DNA of 64,000 bases from Methanobacterium sp. (lineage in GTDB: Archaea > Methanobacteriota > Methanobacteria > Methanobacteriales > Methanobacteriaceae): assembly GCF_016217785.1 (NCBI RefSeq), contig NZ_JACRGA010000025.1:186001-250000 (forward strand), read 5' to 3'. Within the stretch, counting starts at the first letter, position 1, and each line of letters begins with the position of its first letter. The notes below the pieces were generated by a model that saw nothing but the letters and a program-made list of their open reading frames with translations, was not told the DNA's origin and searched no databases. The position numbers and the translations under genes are program-made. Of the stretch, positions 44,094 to 52,767 are shown piece by piece.

Positions 44094-46451
44094 TTAATCC
44101 CGTTTATACAGGATTAATCCACTTATAACCATTAAAATGGCTAAAATTAATCCATTCACAGGTATTCCCGTGCTCTGCATCCCCACGGTATTTGCTGCAT
44201 TTGCTGCTGAGGGAGATGTGTTTGACGCGGCTAAAATGGTTACAAAGGTTTGAACTACTTGGTAATCACCGGCAGTCACTGTGGCTAGTCCAGCACCTTC
44301 ATCAGCTCTTAAAATTGCTGAAGCCGCACCACTGGCCCATAAAGCAACCACTGATTTACTTCCCACATTACCCAGATTGGTGGTGAACGTTACTTGAGGG
44401 CCACTGAAGTACATCGATGCATTGGCACTGTGATCACCACCTGCCGAGTCCCTATAGACGTCTGCAGTTATAGTGGAGGTTTGGCCTACATTGATAGTGG
44501 ATGGATCTGCATTAACATTCAAAACCAGCCATGGGGAATAATCTAGAGTCCCATTACCTTTTAGGAATTTATCGCTGCCAGGGTCGCTGTTGGTTCCATA
44601 CCAGTTATATGGAGCGGTGGTGTTGCTTGGTATGCTGTCAATGCCATCAATGAGTTTATGATAACCATTTATTATTGCCGTAACGTTTTCTTCAGTTATG
44701 TTTATGTACGTCCCGTTTACGTATGTCCCGTTTTTTGAAAGGATATATTCTCTGATTTGTTCGTCAGTAGGAAGAGTCTGGCTTTGACTGAATTCCATTA
44801 ATTCAGTGAAATTAATGTTTTGAATGTTATGCTGGAAATTAACAATGCGGTTATAGTTAATGGTGTTATGGTTTCCATTGACTGCAATACCTTCTCCTGT
44901 TCCTGTTCCTTCAAGGTTGTTACCGTTAATTATGGCATTACCTTGGAGAATGCTTAGATCAACTAAATATTTAGTTTTGGCACTGTTAAGTCTGAAAACG
45001 TTGTTATGTATGATGTTAGAATTTCCCAGATTAATGGATTCAATTCCTGATGTAATGTTGTTGGCGGTTAGATCAGTAATTGTATTGTTATTTATTGTTA
45101 TATTTGATTGGAAAGTAGTGTAATCTACATCTACAGACGAAATTCCAACAGCCATCATATTTGCTCTGAAGTTAGACACGTTATTTTCAGAAATAGATGA
45201 ATTTGCTGTGCATAATTGTACGAAAGAGATTCCTTTACTGGTACCGTTCTCATCTTCGCTGTTAATGCTGGTAATTTTATTTTTAGAGATAATCAACTTG
45301 TCGGCCATTGTGGTGTTATTGTAGGTTCCATTATCATCTTTAAATCCCATTGCAACTTCTGAAATAGCGGTGCTGGTGCTGTTAACCCCTTGACTGGTAA
45401 CATTGTTAATGGTGTTTTCCATAACTTCTATGGTGGATATGGGTCCGTTTAATGCCAGAGCTACTATTGAAAGGGCAGTTGCCTTTCCTATACCGTAGAG
45501 GTTTGAAATTGTATTTCCCAAAATCAGTATACTATCCAGTGTATCATTCATGGTCATGGCGAATGCATCAATCCCCAGAGCGGTATCGTTAGTGCTGTTA
45601 ATGTTAGATAACGTGTTTCCGGTAATGGTAAGGCCGGTGGTACCTGTAAAGTTTATGGTGGCTAATTGAATTCCGGCTTTTGATCCACCACCCACCATGT
45701 CCCTTATTTTGTTTCCAGAAATGATGGGGTTACAGCCAAACAAAGAAATCCCACGTTCCTGTGTCTGGGATATTTCATTACCAGTAATCATGGCATTGTC
45801 ACCTACAACTGCTATTCCGGTTAATCCTCCCCTAATCTGGTTATTTTCGACTTTACAGTTATTTGGATTGACACTAATTTTTTTTGGAGTGCCGGAGTCA
45901 TTTATTATTGAAGTACGTCCGACTTGAACGCTGTTGTTTAGCACGTTGGTAATAACATTGTTTTTTATAAGGGTATTGTTAGCTAATGCCAAAATTCCAG
46001 TTGTTCCGCCGGTAATCTGGTTATTTTTCACGGTACAGTTTTCTGCACTGATATTTACTCCAGTACCTGTGGGAGAATTGTTTATGTTAAAACCATCTAT
46101 GGTGCTTCCACCACCATCACCGGTTCCATCATTCACCACTGTAAATCCAGTATTCACGGGTTGTATTTCTACATCATCACCAGTATTGGCCTGTAGGGTT
46201 AAAATTTTGTTCACAATGACGTCTTCAGCGTAAATTCCACTGTGTACATTGATAACATCATTATCAAGGGTGTTCGCATTATCTATTGCTGATTGGATAG
46301 TATTGTATGTCTGTCCGGAACCAACTTCCCATTGTGTCGCTGATATGGGAGTAAAACTCAAAAATAAAACTATAATAATGAATAACGCCTGCAATGATCT
46401 TATTGAAGTCTTTTTATATTTATTTAATGATTTCAAGTTGTTCACATCCAA
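44094..46451 (-). CDS. Adhesin-like surface protein with parallel beta-helix repeats
   Basis: 785 aa with a signal peptide (residues about 20-40, ALFIIIVLFLSFTPISA), a pectate-lyase-type beta helix (many Asn-rich NNxIT and GNxIS turns, opening with WEVGSGQTYNTIQSAIDNA), an Ig-like domain (FTTNLGNVGSKSVVAL) and the same C-terminal anchor NTVGMQSTGIPVNGLILAIL as its neighbour. Cell-surface location is expected. The start is uncertain: TTG at 46451 or GTG six bases on. It lies 114 bp upstream of the other adhesin gene, same strand. Confidence 0.87.
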   Translation of the reverse strand: MDVNNLKSLNKYKKTSIRSLQALFIIIVLFLSFTPISATQWEVGSGQTYNTIQSAIDNANTLDNDVINVHSGIYAEDVIVNKILTLQANTGDDVEIQPVNTGFTVVNDGTGDGGGSTIDGFNINNSPTGTGVNISAENCTVKNNQITGGTTGILALANNTLIKNNVITNVLNNSVQVGRTSIINDSGTPKKISVNPNNCKVENNQIRGGLTGIAVVGDNAMITGNEISQTQERGISLFGCNPIISGNKIRDMVGGGSKAGIQLATINFTGTTGLTITGNTLSNINSTNDTALGIDAFAMTMNDTLDSILILGNTISNLYGIGKATALSIVALALNGPISTIEVMENTINNVTSQGVNSTSTAISEVAMGFKDDNGTYNNTTMADKLIISKNKITSINSEDENGTSKGISFVQLCTANSSISENNVSNFRANMMAVGISSVDVDYTTFQSNITINNNTITDLTANNITSGIESINLGNSNIIHNNVFRLNSAKTKYLVDLSILQGNAIINGNNLEGTGTGEGIAVNGNHNTINYNRIVNFQHNIQNINFTELMEFSQSQTLPTDEQIREYILSKNGTYVNGTYINITEENVTAIINGYHKLIDGIDSIPSNTTAPYNWYGTNSDPGSDKFLKGNGTLDYSPWLVLNVNADPSTINVGQTSTITADVYRDSAGGDHSANASMYFSGPQVTFTTNLGNVGSKSVVALWASGAASAILRADEGAGLATVTAGDYQVVQTFVTILAASNTSPSAANAANTVGMQSTGIPVNGLILAILMVISGLILYKRD

Positions 46452-46526
46452 TAAAAAATTAAAAAAATTACCACCATTAAATCCACTCTAAATTTTTAAA
46501 GCAGATCATGGGGGTAATTTGGTGGC

Positions 46527-47171
46527 CTAACCGCTTTTAACTGAACCCTGACCATTCACTTGCTGGGTTACTTGAGGGTTGCCGGTGTAGGTTATTGAAC
46601 CTCCTCCGTTTACCACTGCATTCAGAGTGCTAACCACATTAACGTTGGCTTTACCATCTCCATTAATTGTCACGGTGGCAGTTTGGCTCTGCAAGTCTTT
46701 GGCATCAATGTTTCCCCCTCCGTTAATAGTGGCGATAAGATTTTCAGCTTTACCAGTCAGAGTCATCTTCCCATTGTCAAGGGTAACTGTGAGTTTATCA
46801 GTGTTCAGACCAGTCACCTCAGAATTACCACCACCATTGGCACTGAGGACATTTAAATTTTTAAGGGTGATATAAAATTTTACAGCCCCGTTACCTACAC
46901 TATTCAGGTTGCTAATGGATAAAGAGTTTCCAGACACGGTGGTGGAAATTTTAGATATAAGGTCATCTGCTGCTTCCACTCTATATGATTCATTGTCTCC
47001 TTGCTGGATAATCAAAGTACCAGGACCATTTAAAACAACACTAGTAACTCCACTGACATTAGGGGTTTGGTTTCCAGTTCCAGTTTGCTGAGTACATCCT
47101 GATGCAGCAACTACTAAACACAAAAATACAACTAAAACAAAAATATAAGATTTGCTATTCATTTTTCCCAT
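46527..47171 (-). CDS. Lipoprotein with DUF2807 beta-helix domain
   Basis: 214 aa. The N-terminus has a hydrophobic segment and a lipobox-like VVAASGC, so it is probably a lipid-anchored surface protein. The rest fits DUF2807 (head GIN domain): repeated short strands with GGGNSEVTGL, NGGGNIDAKDL and NGGGSITYTG. Function unknown. GAGGGG lies 8 nt before the ATG at 47171. It stands 75 bp upstream of the beta-helix adhesin gene on the same strand, and all three surface-protein genes form one cluster. Confidence 0.82.
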   Translation of the reverse strand: MGKMNSKSYIFVLVVFLCLVVAASGCTQQTGTGNQTPNVSGVTSVVLNGPGTLIIQQGDNESYRVEAADDLISKISTTVSGNSLSISNLNSVGNGAVKFYITLKNLNVLSANGGGNSEVTGLNTDKLTVTLDNGKMTLTGKAENLIATINGGGNIDAKDLQSQTATVTINGDGKANVNVVSTLNAVVNGGGSITYTGNPQVTQQVNGQGSVKSG

Positions 47172-47545
47172 AATATCCCCTCCGTTATTATTAATAGAAT
47201 GATTTTTATTTATATAACTTTTTGTGATAATAATACAACAGACTCCGAATAAAATAAGGAATTATATTAAATTTAAAAAGAAATAAAAAGGTATTATGGG
47301 TAAAAAATCAAAAATAGAATCAAATAGGCAAATGTGATTAGTATAGCTGGGGTAAATACCTTATTTTTAGTTAAAAATGTGTTAGGATTTATAGCTTCCT
47401 TTTTATAACTATTAATTCGGATATAACCAGTAAACAGCCATTTTCATGCTCAAAGGGTAAAATATTTCAAGATTTAAGATCATATTATGCTTGGCATGTA
47501 TCATTATTATAATTTGATTAAAGTATGAGTGGGGGATGTTAAAAA
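47172..47545. other. 374-bp divergent intergenic region
   Basis: Between the lipoprotein gene and the methyltransferase gene. The reverse strand has an open stretch (about 47310-47440) whose translation looks like a one-helix membrane peptide, but it has no start codon in frame. No other structure seen. Confidence 0.4.
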
Positions 47546-48343
47546 ATGAGTTTACTCCAAGACCAGTATTCAGATTCAAGGAATTTTATGGCCCGGGTTG
47601 AATTAAGCAGGAGATTTAAGACCAATCCTTACTCCTGGATTCTATGGATATTTGACCATATCAATTTTCCTGAAAACGCACAGGTACTGGAGATCGGATG
47701 TGGCAACGGACTTTTATGGAAAGCAAACTTAAACAGAATACCCGAAGATGCTCATATAATCTTATCAGACTTTTCTAAAGGGATGCTCTCTGATGCGCGT
47801 AGGGTATTGGGGGATGATGCTGAACGGTTTGAATACCAAGTGCTAGATGCCCAGGAAATCCAATACCCTGATGATTCTGTTGATATCGTAATTGCTAATT
47901 TAATGCTATACCACATTCCCGACCGGAAGAAGGCCATATCCGAGATAAGCCGAGTTCTTAAAAGTGACGGTGTACTATATGTCACCACCTTTGGAATTGG
48001 TAACATGAGGGAAATAAGTGAACTGGTATCCCGCTACGATGATGATATTTATTACTCCTTAAAACCCTTTGCCCGTGCATTTGGGCTGGAAAATGGTGAA
48101 AAACAGCTGAGTGAATCCTTTGAACAGGTGCAGATGATTAAATATCTGGATGGTCTGGAAGTAACCGAAGCTGATCCCCTGGTTGATTACATTCTTTCCT
48201 TTGAAAAGGTTAATGAGGCCATAAAAGGCCAGAAGCGGAAAGATTTTGAGGATTACCTTGCAGATATTATAGAAAAAGAAGGAATAATTAAGATTACCAA
48301 GGATAACGGTATTTTCATAGCCAGTAACCAAAGTTTGAGGTGA
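47546..48343 (+). CDS. Class I SAM-dependent methyltransferase
   Basis: 265 aa. Methyltransf_11/25-type fold with motif I VLEIGCGNGLLWKAN, acidic loop LSDFSKGMLSDARR, and VDIVIANLMLYHIPDRKKAISEISRVLKSDGVLYV. A C-terminal extension of about 100 residues probably forms the substrate cap. Substrate unknown; small molecules are usual for this group. GGGGGATG lies 9 nt before the ATG. It stands alone, with other genes more than 150 bp away. Confidence 0.85.
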   Translation: MSLLQDQYSDSRNFMARVELSRRFKTNPYSWILWIFDHINFPENAQVLEIGCGNGLLWKANLNRIPEDAHIILSDFSKGMLSDARRVLGDDAERFEYQVLDAQEIQYPDDSVDIVIANLMLYHIPDRKKAISEISRVLKSDGVLYVTTFGIGNMREISELVSRYDDDIYYSLKPFARAFGLENGEKQLSESFEQVQMIKYLDGLEVTEADPLVDYILSFEKVNEAIKGQKRKDFEDYLADIIEKEGIIKITKDNGIFIASNQSLR

Positions 48344-48517
48344 GCCTTTGCTTTGGGAGAAAAAAATAAGGGTTAAAGAATTAAATGAACTGATATGAAA
48401 TTCATTATATCCGTAAAAACACCACTATGGCAATGTTTCATTATTTATTGTTACGGGCATAGAAATGTTAATTTACTGGATAGGACTCAAAATAGATAAA
48501 CTGGTTTGAGTATAATT

Positions 48518-49147
48518 ATGACCACTAAAACTGAACACTACAACAAATCAAACCTTACCCTGGCAGGAATCCTATTCTTCCTGGCAGGTTGCATTATTTT
48601 AATGGGTATCATAACTGCTGAATCGTTTTACCCCGAAAATTACACATACACCACTGCGAACAGCATGATAAGTGATTTAGGAGCCACTGAGCCACCAAAC
48701 AGTATCATAACCCAACCATCGGCAACGATATTCAACTTCAGCATGATATTAACCGGAATTCTAGTCCTTATCGGCACCTATTTCCTATTCAGATATTACA
48801 ATGACCGGATTGCAGGAATTTTAACAGGTCTGTTGGGATTGGGAGCTTTAGGTGTGGGAGTATTCCCCGGGAATATCAATCCACAACACCCAGTATTTGC
48901 CCTGACAACCTTCATCAGTGGTGGATTATCAGCTATTTACTCCTACCGATTAATCAAATCACCCCTTAAATACATAACACTCCTCTTTGGAATAATATGT
49001 TTGGTTTTCCTTTTTACAGCCAGTATATTCATGCCAATATTGGGAGGGGGCGGGGTGGAAAGATGGGTGGCTTATCCCATTGTTCTATGGCTACTAGGAT
49101 TCGGAGGATACCTTTTAGGTCTGGGATCCAAAGAAAACAAACAATAA
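48518..49147 (+). CDS. DUF998 family membrane protein
   Basis: 209 aa with six hydrophobic segments and the pattern of DUF998: AGILFFLAGCIILMGIITAE, YTTANSMISDLGA, and later FPGNINPQHPVFAL and VERWVAYPIVLWLLGFGGYLLG. Function unknown. The start may be the ATG at 48518 or the in-frame TTG at 48506; neither has a strong ribosome binding site. Confidence 0.75.
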   Translation: MTTKTEHYNKSNLTLAGILFFLAGCIILMGIITAESFYPENYTYTTANSMISDLGATEPPNSIITQPSATIFNFSMILTGILVLIGTYFLFRYYNDRIAGILTGLLGLGALGVGVFPGNINPQHPVFALTTFISGGLSAIYSYRLIKSPLKYITLLFGIICLVFLFTASIFMPILGGGGVERWVAYPIVLWLLGFGGYLLGLGSKENKQ

Positions 49148-49282
49148 ACCATAATTAAAATTTAATATCTATTAAAATTCAGTATAGGTTTGGAAACAAG
49201 TTTGATCCAAATAATTAAAGATTTAAAAACAGGTTAAAATAATTAGTTTTTATGGGAAAGGGAAAATCAGGGGGTTCATTAA

Positions 49283-50584
49283 GTGTATAAAAAAGAGTAC
49301 AGACTGAAATTAACCGCTCCAGAAGAGGCAGTCAAACTAATTAAAAAAGGGGATATGCTGGTTCACGGGTTGACCATGGCCGAGCCCCCAGCCCTCCTGG
49401 AGGCGGTTGCTGAACGTCTCCGTGAGGGGGACCTTGAAAAAATGAGAATGTTCTCTGTACTCCCCCTGGATTCTGTCTGCTCCACCATACTGGCCCCGGA
49501 CCTGATGGATTGTGTGGAAGCTTACTGCGGATTCGTGGATTCAGGTACTCGGGGTCTGGTTAGCACCGGGCTTAACTATTACGTTCCCAACCACCTCCAC
49601 CAGATACCCCGGCTCTTAGAGGAGTTCATTGGGGTTGATGTGTGCATAACCACGGTTTCTCCCATGGACGATGCAGGTTATTTCTCCTTCGGAACTGCCA
49701 ACGACTTCACCTCCACTGCAGCCCGAGCATCCAGGGTTTTAATTGTGGAAGTGAACCGTAACATGCCCCGGGTATTTGGGGATTCCCTGATCCACATCTC
49801 AGAGGTGGATGCAGTGGTTGAAAACCACCAAAACATCCCTGACTTCCCCTGTGGGGATAAACAGCCCGAAGCAGATATCATTGGTAAAAAAATATCAGAA
49901 CTGGTGCCAGATGGTGCCACCATCCAGATGGGTATCGGTGTCCTGCCCAATGCCGTGGCTGAACAACTGGAAAACCATAACGATCTCGGTATTCACACTG
50001 AAGTATTCGGTCCGGGAATGGTCCACCTCATAAAGGAGGGTGTGGTAACTGGTGAGAAGAAAACCCTCCACCCTCGTAAACATGTGTTCACTGTGGCTCA
50101 GGGTGACCAGGAGATGCTGGAATTCATGAACCAGAACCCGGCCATGGAAAGCTACCCCTGCTCCTATGTAAACAACCCTGGAGTGATAGCCAAAAACGAC
50201 CGCATGATATCCATAAACTCCCTTATCCAAGTGGATCTTCTGGGGCAGTGTAACGCCGAGTACCTGGCTGGCCATCAGTACAGTGGAACTGGTGGGCAGC
50301 TTGATTTCGTTCGAGGAGCATTCGATTCCAAAGAAGGAAAGTCGATACTGGCTTTCTACTCCACCGCCAAAAATGGCACCATCTCCAGGGTGGTGGACCA
50401 TTTAGATCCTGGGGCCATGGTCACCACACCCCGCATGGATACACATTATCTGGTAACTGAGTATGGTGTAGCCAATCTCAAGGGAAAATCCACCAGGGAA
50501 AGGGCGCATGAAATAATTAATATTGCCCATCCTAAATTCCGTGATGAACTCTACAGAAAAGCTGAAGATATGTATCTAATGTAA
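49283..50584 (+). CDS. Acetyl-CoA hydrolase/transferase family CoA transferase
   Basis: 433 aa, similar to 4-hydroxybutyrate/acetate CoA transferases (Cat1/AbfT family). It has the N-terminal AcH domain (GDMLVHGLTMAEPPALLEAV), IQMGIGVLPNAVAEQL, and the active-site region NAEYLAGHQYSGTGGQLDFVRGAF including the Glu expected to carry CoA. It would move CoA between short-chain acids, for instance to activate or salvage acetate or butyrate. The start is GTG at 49283 with GGGGG 9 nt upstream. No pathway partner is adjacent, so the physiological acids are open. Confidence 0.88.
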   Translation: MYKKEYRLKLTAPEEAVKLIKKGDMLVHGLTMAEPPALLEAVAERLREGDLEKMRMFSVLPLDSVCSTILAPDLMDCVEAYCGFVDSGTRGLVSTGLNYYVPNHLHQIPRLLEEFIGVDVCITTVSPMDDAGYFSFGTANDFTSTAARASRVLIVEVNRNMPRVFGDSLIHISEVDAVVENHQNIPDFPCGDKQPEADIIGKKISELVPDGATIQMGIGVLPNAVAEQLENHNDLGIHTEVFGPGMVHLIKEGVVTGEKKTLHPRKHVFTVAQGDQEMLEFMNQNPAMESYPCSYVNNPGVIAKNDRMISINSLIQVDLLGQCNAEYLAGHQYSGTGGQLDFVRGAFDSKEGKSILAFYSTAKNGTISRVVDHLDPGAMVTTPRMDTHYLVTEYGVANLKGKSTRERAHEIINIAHPKFRDELYRKAEDMYLM

Positions 50585-50686
50585 AAAGGGGATAAAATGC
50601 AAAAAAATTATTGAATTTCAAAAATAGGTGCATATATTACCTATTTTGACCTATTAATTTTCCGTTCCAATTCTCATTTTTTCCCT

Positions 50687-51385
50687 TTAGGCTATTCCTA
50701 ACTTTCCTAATCCACTGTAAACCACGAAAAACCCTATGGCTATGCAGAAAATCCCGGTTACCAGGTTGCCATGGTTGGAGATCCATTCATTAACTGGATT
50801 CATAACTTTATGGGCCTTATCCGGCAGAATAATGAAGAATAACAGTGGTATCTCTATTATTAAAAGGGTGATAAGAATTAAAAGGAGAATAGACGTAGCA
50901 TCGTTGGTGAAACCTGCGTTTACCACTCCTATAGCGCGTCCTGCTGCCAGAACAAAGATGGCAGTACTGAAGTTCATTAAAAATGCTATAATTCCAATGG
51001 AAAAGTATTTGATGAACTGGTGCAGTTGGCCTGTTTTTGGATCTACCTGCAGACGATTTAAAATGTTGGTACTTTTACCATGTTCCTTGCTTACCATGTT
51101 TCGAAATCCAAGAAGAAACAGCACGGCACCCAGGAAAATATCTATGGCTGCCATGGTGATTGGGTCAGCGTGACCTGAAACAGTTAATTTTTGGCCCAAA
51201 AAGATTCCAATCAGGACAGTTAACAGGAGGACTACGATGGCACCTAGGTAAAATGAAAAACCAGCCAGTCTGGGTTTTTGGGCCATGGACATTATAACCA
51301 GAAAAATAGATAGGGTCACTGGACTCACCGCCGCTGCCCAGGAAAGAGGTATGGTTATTGCTAAAAGACCTGCAAGATCAGACAT
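50687..51385 (-). CDS. GAP/LysE-like six-helix membrane protein
   Basis: 232 aa with six membrane segments. The N-terminus LLAITIPLSWAAAVSPVTLSIFL and the break in the middle (a charged loop at residues about 95-125) fit the GAP family (SfLAP-like) related to LysE exporters. Export of a small metabolite is likely but not specified. The ATG at 51385 has no strong site upstream. Single-gene unit. Confidence 0.65.
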   Translation of the reverse strand: MSDLAGLLAITIPLSWAAAVSPVTLSIFLVIMSMAQKPRLAGFSFYLGAIVVLLLTVLIGIFLGQKLTVSGHADPITMAAIDIFLGAVLFLLGFRNMVSKEHGKSTNILNRLQVDPKTGQLHQFIKYFSIGIIAFLMNFSTAIFVLAAGRAIGVVNAGFTNDATSILLLILITLLIIEIPLLFFIILPDKAHKVMNPVNEWISNHGNLVTGIFCIAIGFFVVYSGLGKLGIA

Positions 51386-51515
51386 CAGTTACTACCTTTG
51401 TTAGGTTTTAATTAGGGATTCACACTAAATTGGCATTCAATCAATAAATTGGCATTCAATTAATTAATATAACTCATTATTTAATGAATTATATTCAGAT
51501 TGGTTTATCACTGGA

Positions 51516-52481
51516 TTAAAGGAATGGCTCGTTATCAAGATCAAGCTCACAGTTAGCGAACTGTAGTTTCTTTTTCTTCACCCAGACAAATCCATGGTCA
51601 GGGGTGATGACCGCCACATCTATAGGGCCTCCCACACCGGGCATATCTCCAGGGTCAGCGTTGATACCGTCACTGAAGCGTTGTATGGCGCTGGTGGTCT
51701 GGATCATTAGTGTGGCGAAGTCAATGGCATCCTGCAGCGTCATGGTTCCCCACTGGATGGCATATTCCAATCCCCTTAGCTGACCCTGTATTTCCTGTTC
51801 GCTCCGGGACTGAATGGCCTCTTTAACAAAGTCCACGTTCTGAATCCTGCCATCAAATCCCAGCACTATACGGGCGGCCACATCTCCCTGGCCAAGCCAA
51901 GAACTCCCGTATTCCATCCCCTGCTTTTTGCTGTCCCTGAGCTTTTGCACTGGTCCTGGTATGGATGCACTGTAAACCTGGTGGGTTCCATCGGGATTGT
52001 AACCTGCCACCAGTATCTCAATGGGGTCTGCCCGGGCTACGCCATTTTCAATGGTCCCCTGGGGTGTTTTGAAGCTGAATTTCAATAACTGGTCTTCCAT
52101 TTCCATCTGGATGATGGCACATCCTTTGGAGTTCAGGTCATTCTGGATGTTGGTTTTGATCTGGTCAAGCTGGTCCTTCCAATGGTATTTATCGTTGAAT
52201 AGGTGGTGCAGCTTCCGGGCCACATCCTTCACCTCCATGTTTTTAACCTTGGAGGATCTGCGGAACTCTTCAATGTACTGACTGACATTTTTCTGTACCC
52301 CTCCTTCAGGGAGGAAGGCCAGGCCAGTTATGCCCACCCCAATCCTCCGATTGATCTGGAAGAGTTTAATGGCGTTTTCACTGCCAATACGGGCCATGCC
52401 CTTCATATTACGATAACTCTGCCTGCTGTCTGCAGCCAGTACTATTCCTTCCGGTGTGGTGGTGTTTATGACCAGTGACAT
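51516..52481 (-). CDS. Proteasome-fold Ntn hydrolase-like protein
   Basis: 321 aa, unusual length for a proteasome beta subunit. The opening MSLVINTTTPEGIVLAADSR can be aligned with proteasome beta subunits so that, after Met removal, Ser1 is the N-terminal nucleophile and the Asp in AADSR is Asp17; the Lys in AIKLFQI takes the place of Lys33, with five extra residues in between. IGVGITGLAF then matches the next strand. After about residue 200 the helices and strands continue with IDVAVITPDHGFVWVKKKKLQF. It is related to Anbu/HslV-type self-compartmenting hydrolases by this reading. GAAGGTT precedes the ATG. Hydrolase activity is inferred from motif spacing only. Confidence 0.6.
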   Translation of the reverse strand: MSLVINTTTPEGIVLAADSRQSYRNMKGMARIGSENAIKLFQINRRIGVGITGLAFLPEGGVQKNVSQYIEEFRRSSKVKNMEVKDVARKLHHLFNDKYHWKDQLDQIKTNIQNDLNSKGCAIIQMEMEDQLLKFSFKTPQGTIENGVARADPIEILVAGYNPDGTHQVYSASIPGPVQKLRDSKKQGMEYGSSWLGQGDVAARIVLGFDGRIQNVDFVKEAIQSRSEQEIQGQLRGLEYAIQWGTMTLQDAIDFATLMIQTTSAIQRFSDGINADPGDMPGVGGPIDVAVITPDHGFVWVKKKKLQFANCELDLDNEPFL

Positions 52482-52767
52482 GTTGTAACCTTCAATTTCC
52501 TTTATTCTGAATTTTAATTAAATTGTCAAGGAATTATTATGATTATAGTGGTTTATATTCCTATCTGGAGGGTAACTTCAAATTCAAGTGGAATTTTGCA
52601 TTGATTTATAACTTGAACAAGAAAGGCTTGAACAAGAAAAGGAAATATTATTCACAGTTAGAAAAGAATCAACAGTTACCAATTGGGGAAAGTGAATTTA
52701 TTTAGGAGAAAGGTAATTATTCGAGTATAAATGGGGTTATATTTCCTTATTTGGGCTTATATTTCCC

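Noticed and set aside
47310..47440. Reverse open stretch that reads as a one-helix membrane peptide (AILITFAYLILFLIFYP)
   Set aside because: No usual start codon in frame after the upstream stop; a nearby ATG is in another frame and ends after 11 codons. It could be a decayed gene but cannot be supported.
52523..52705. Forward 60-codon frame between the Ntn protein and malic enzyme genes
   Set aside because: Low-complexity Lys/Asn/Tyr sequence with short DNA repeats (CTTGAACAAGAAAGG twice); no ribosome binding site.
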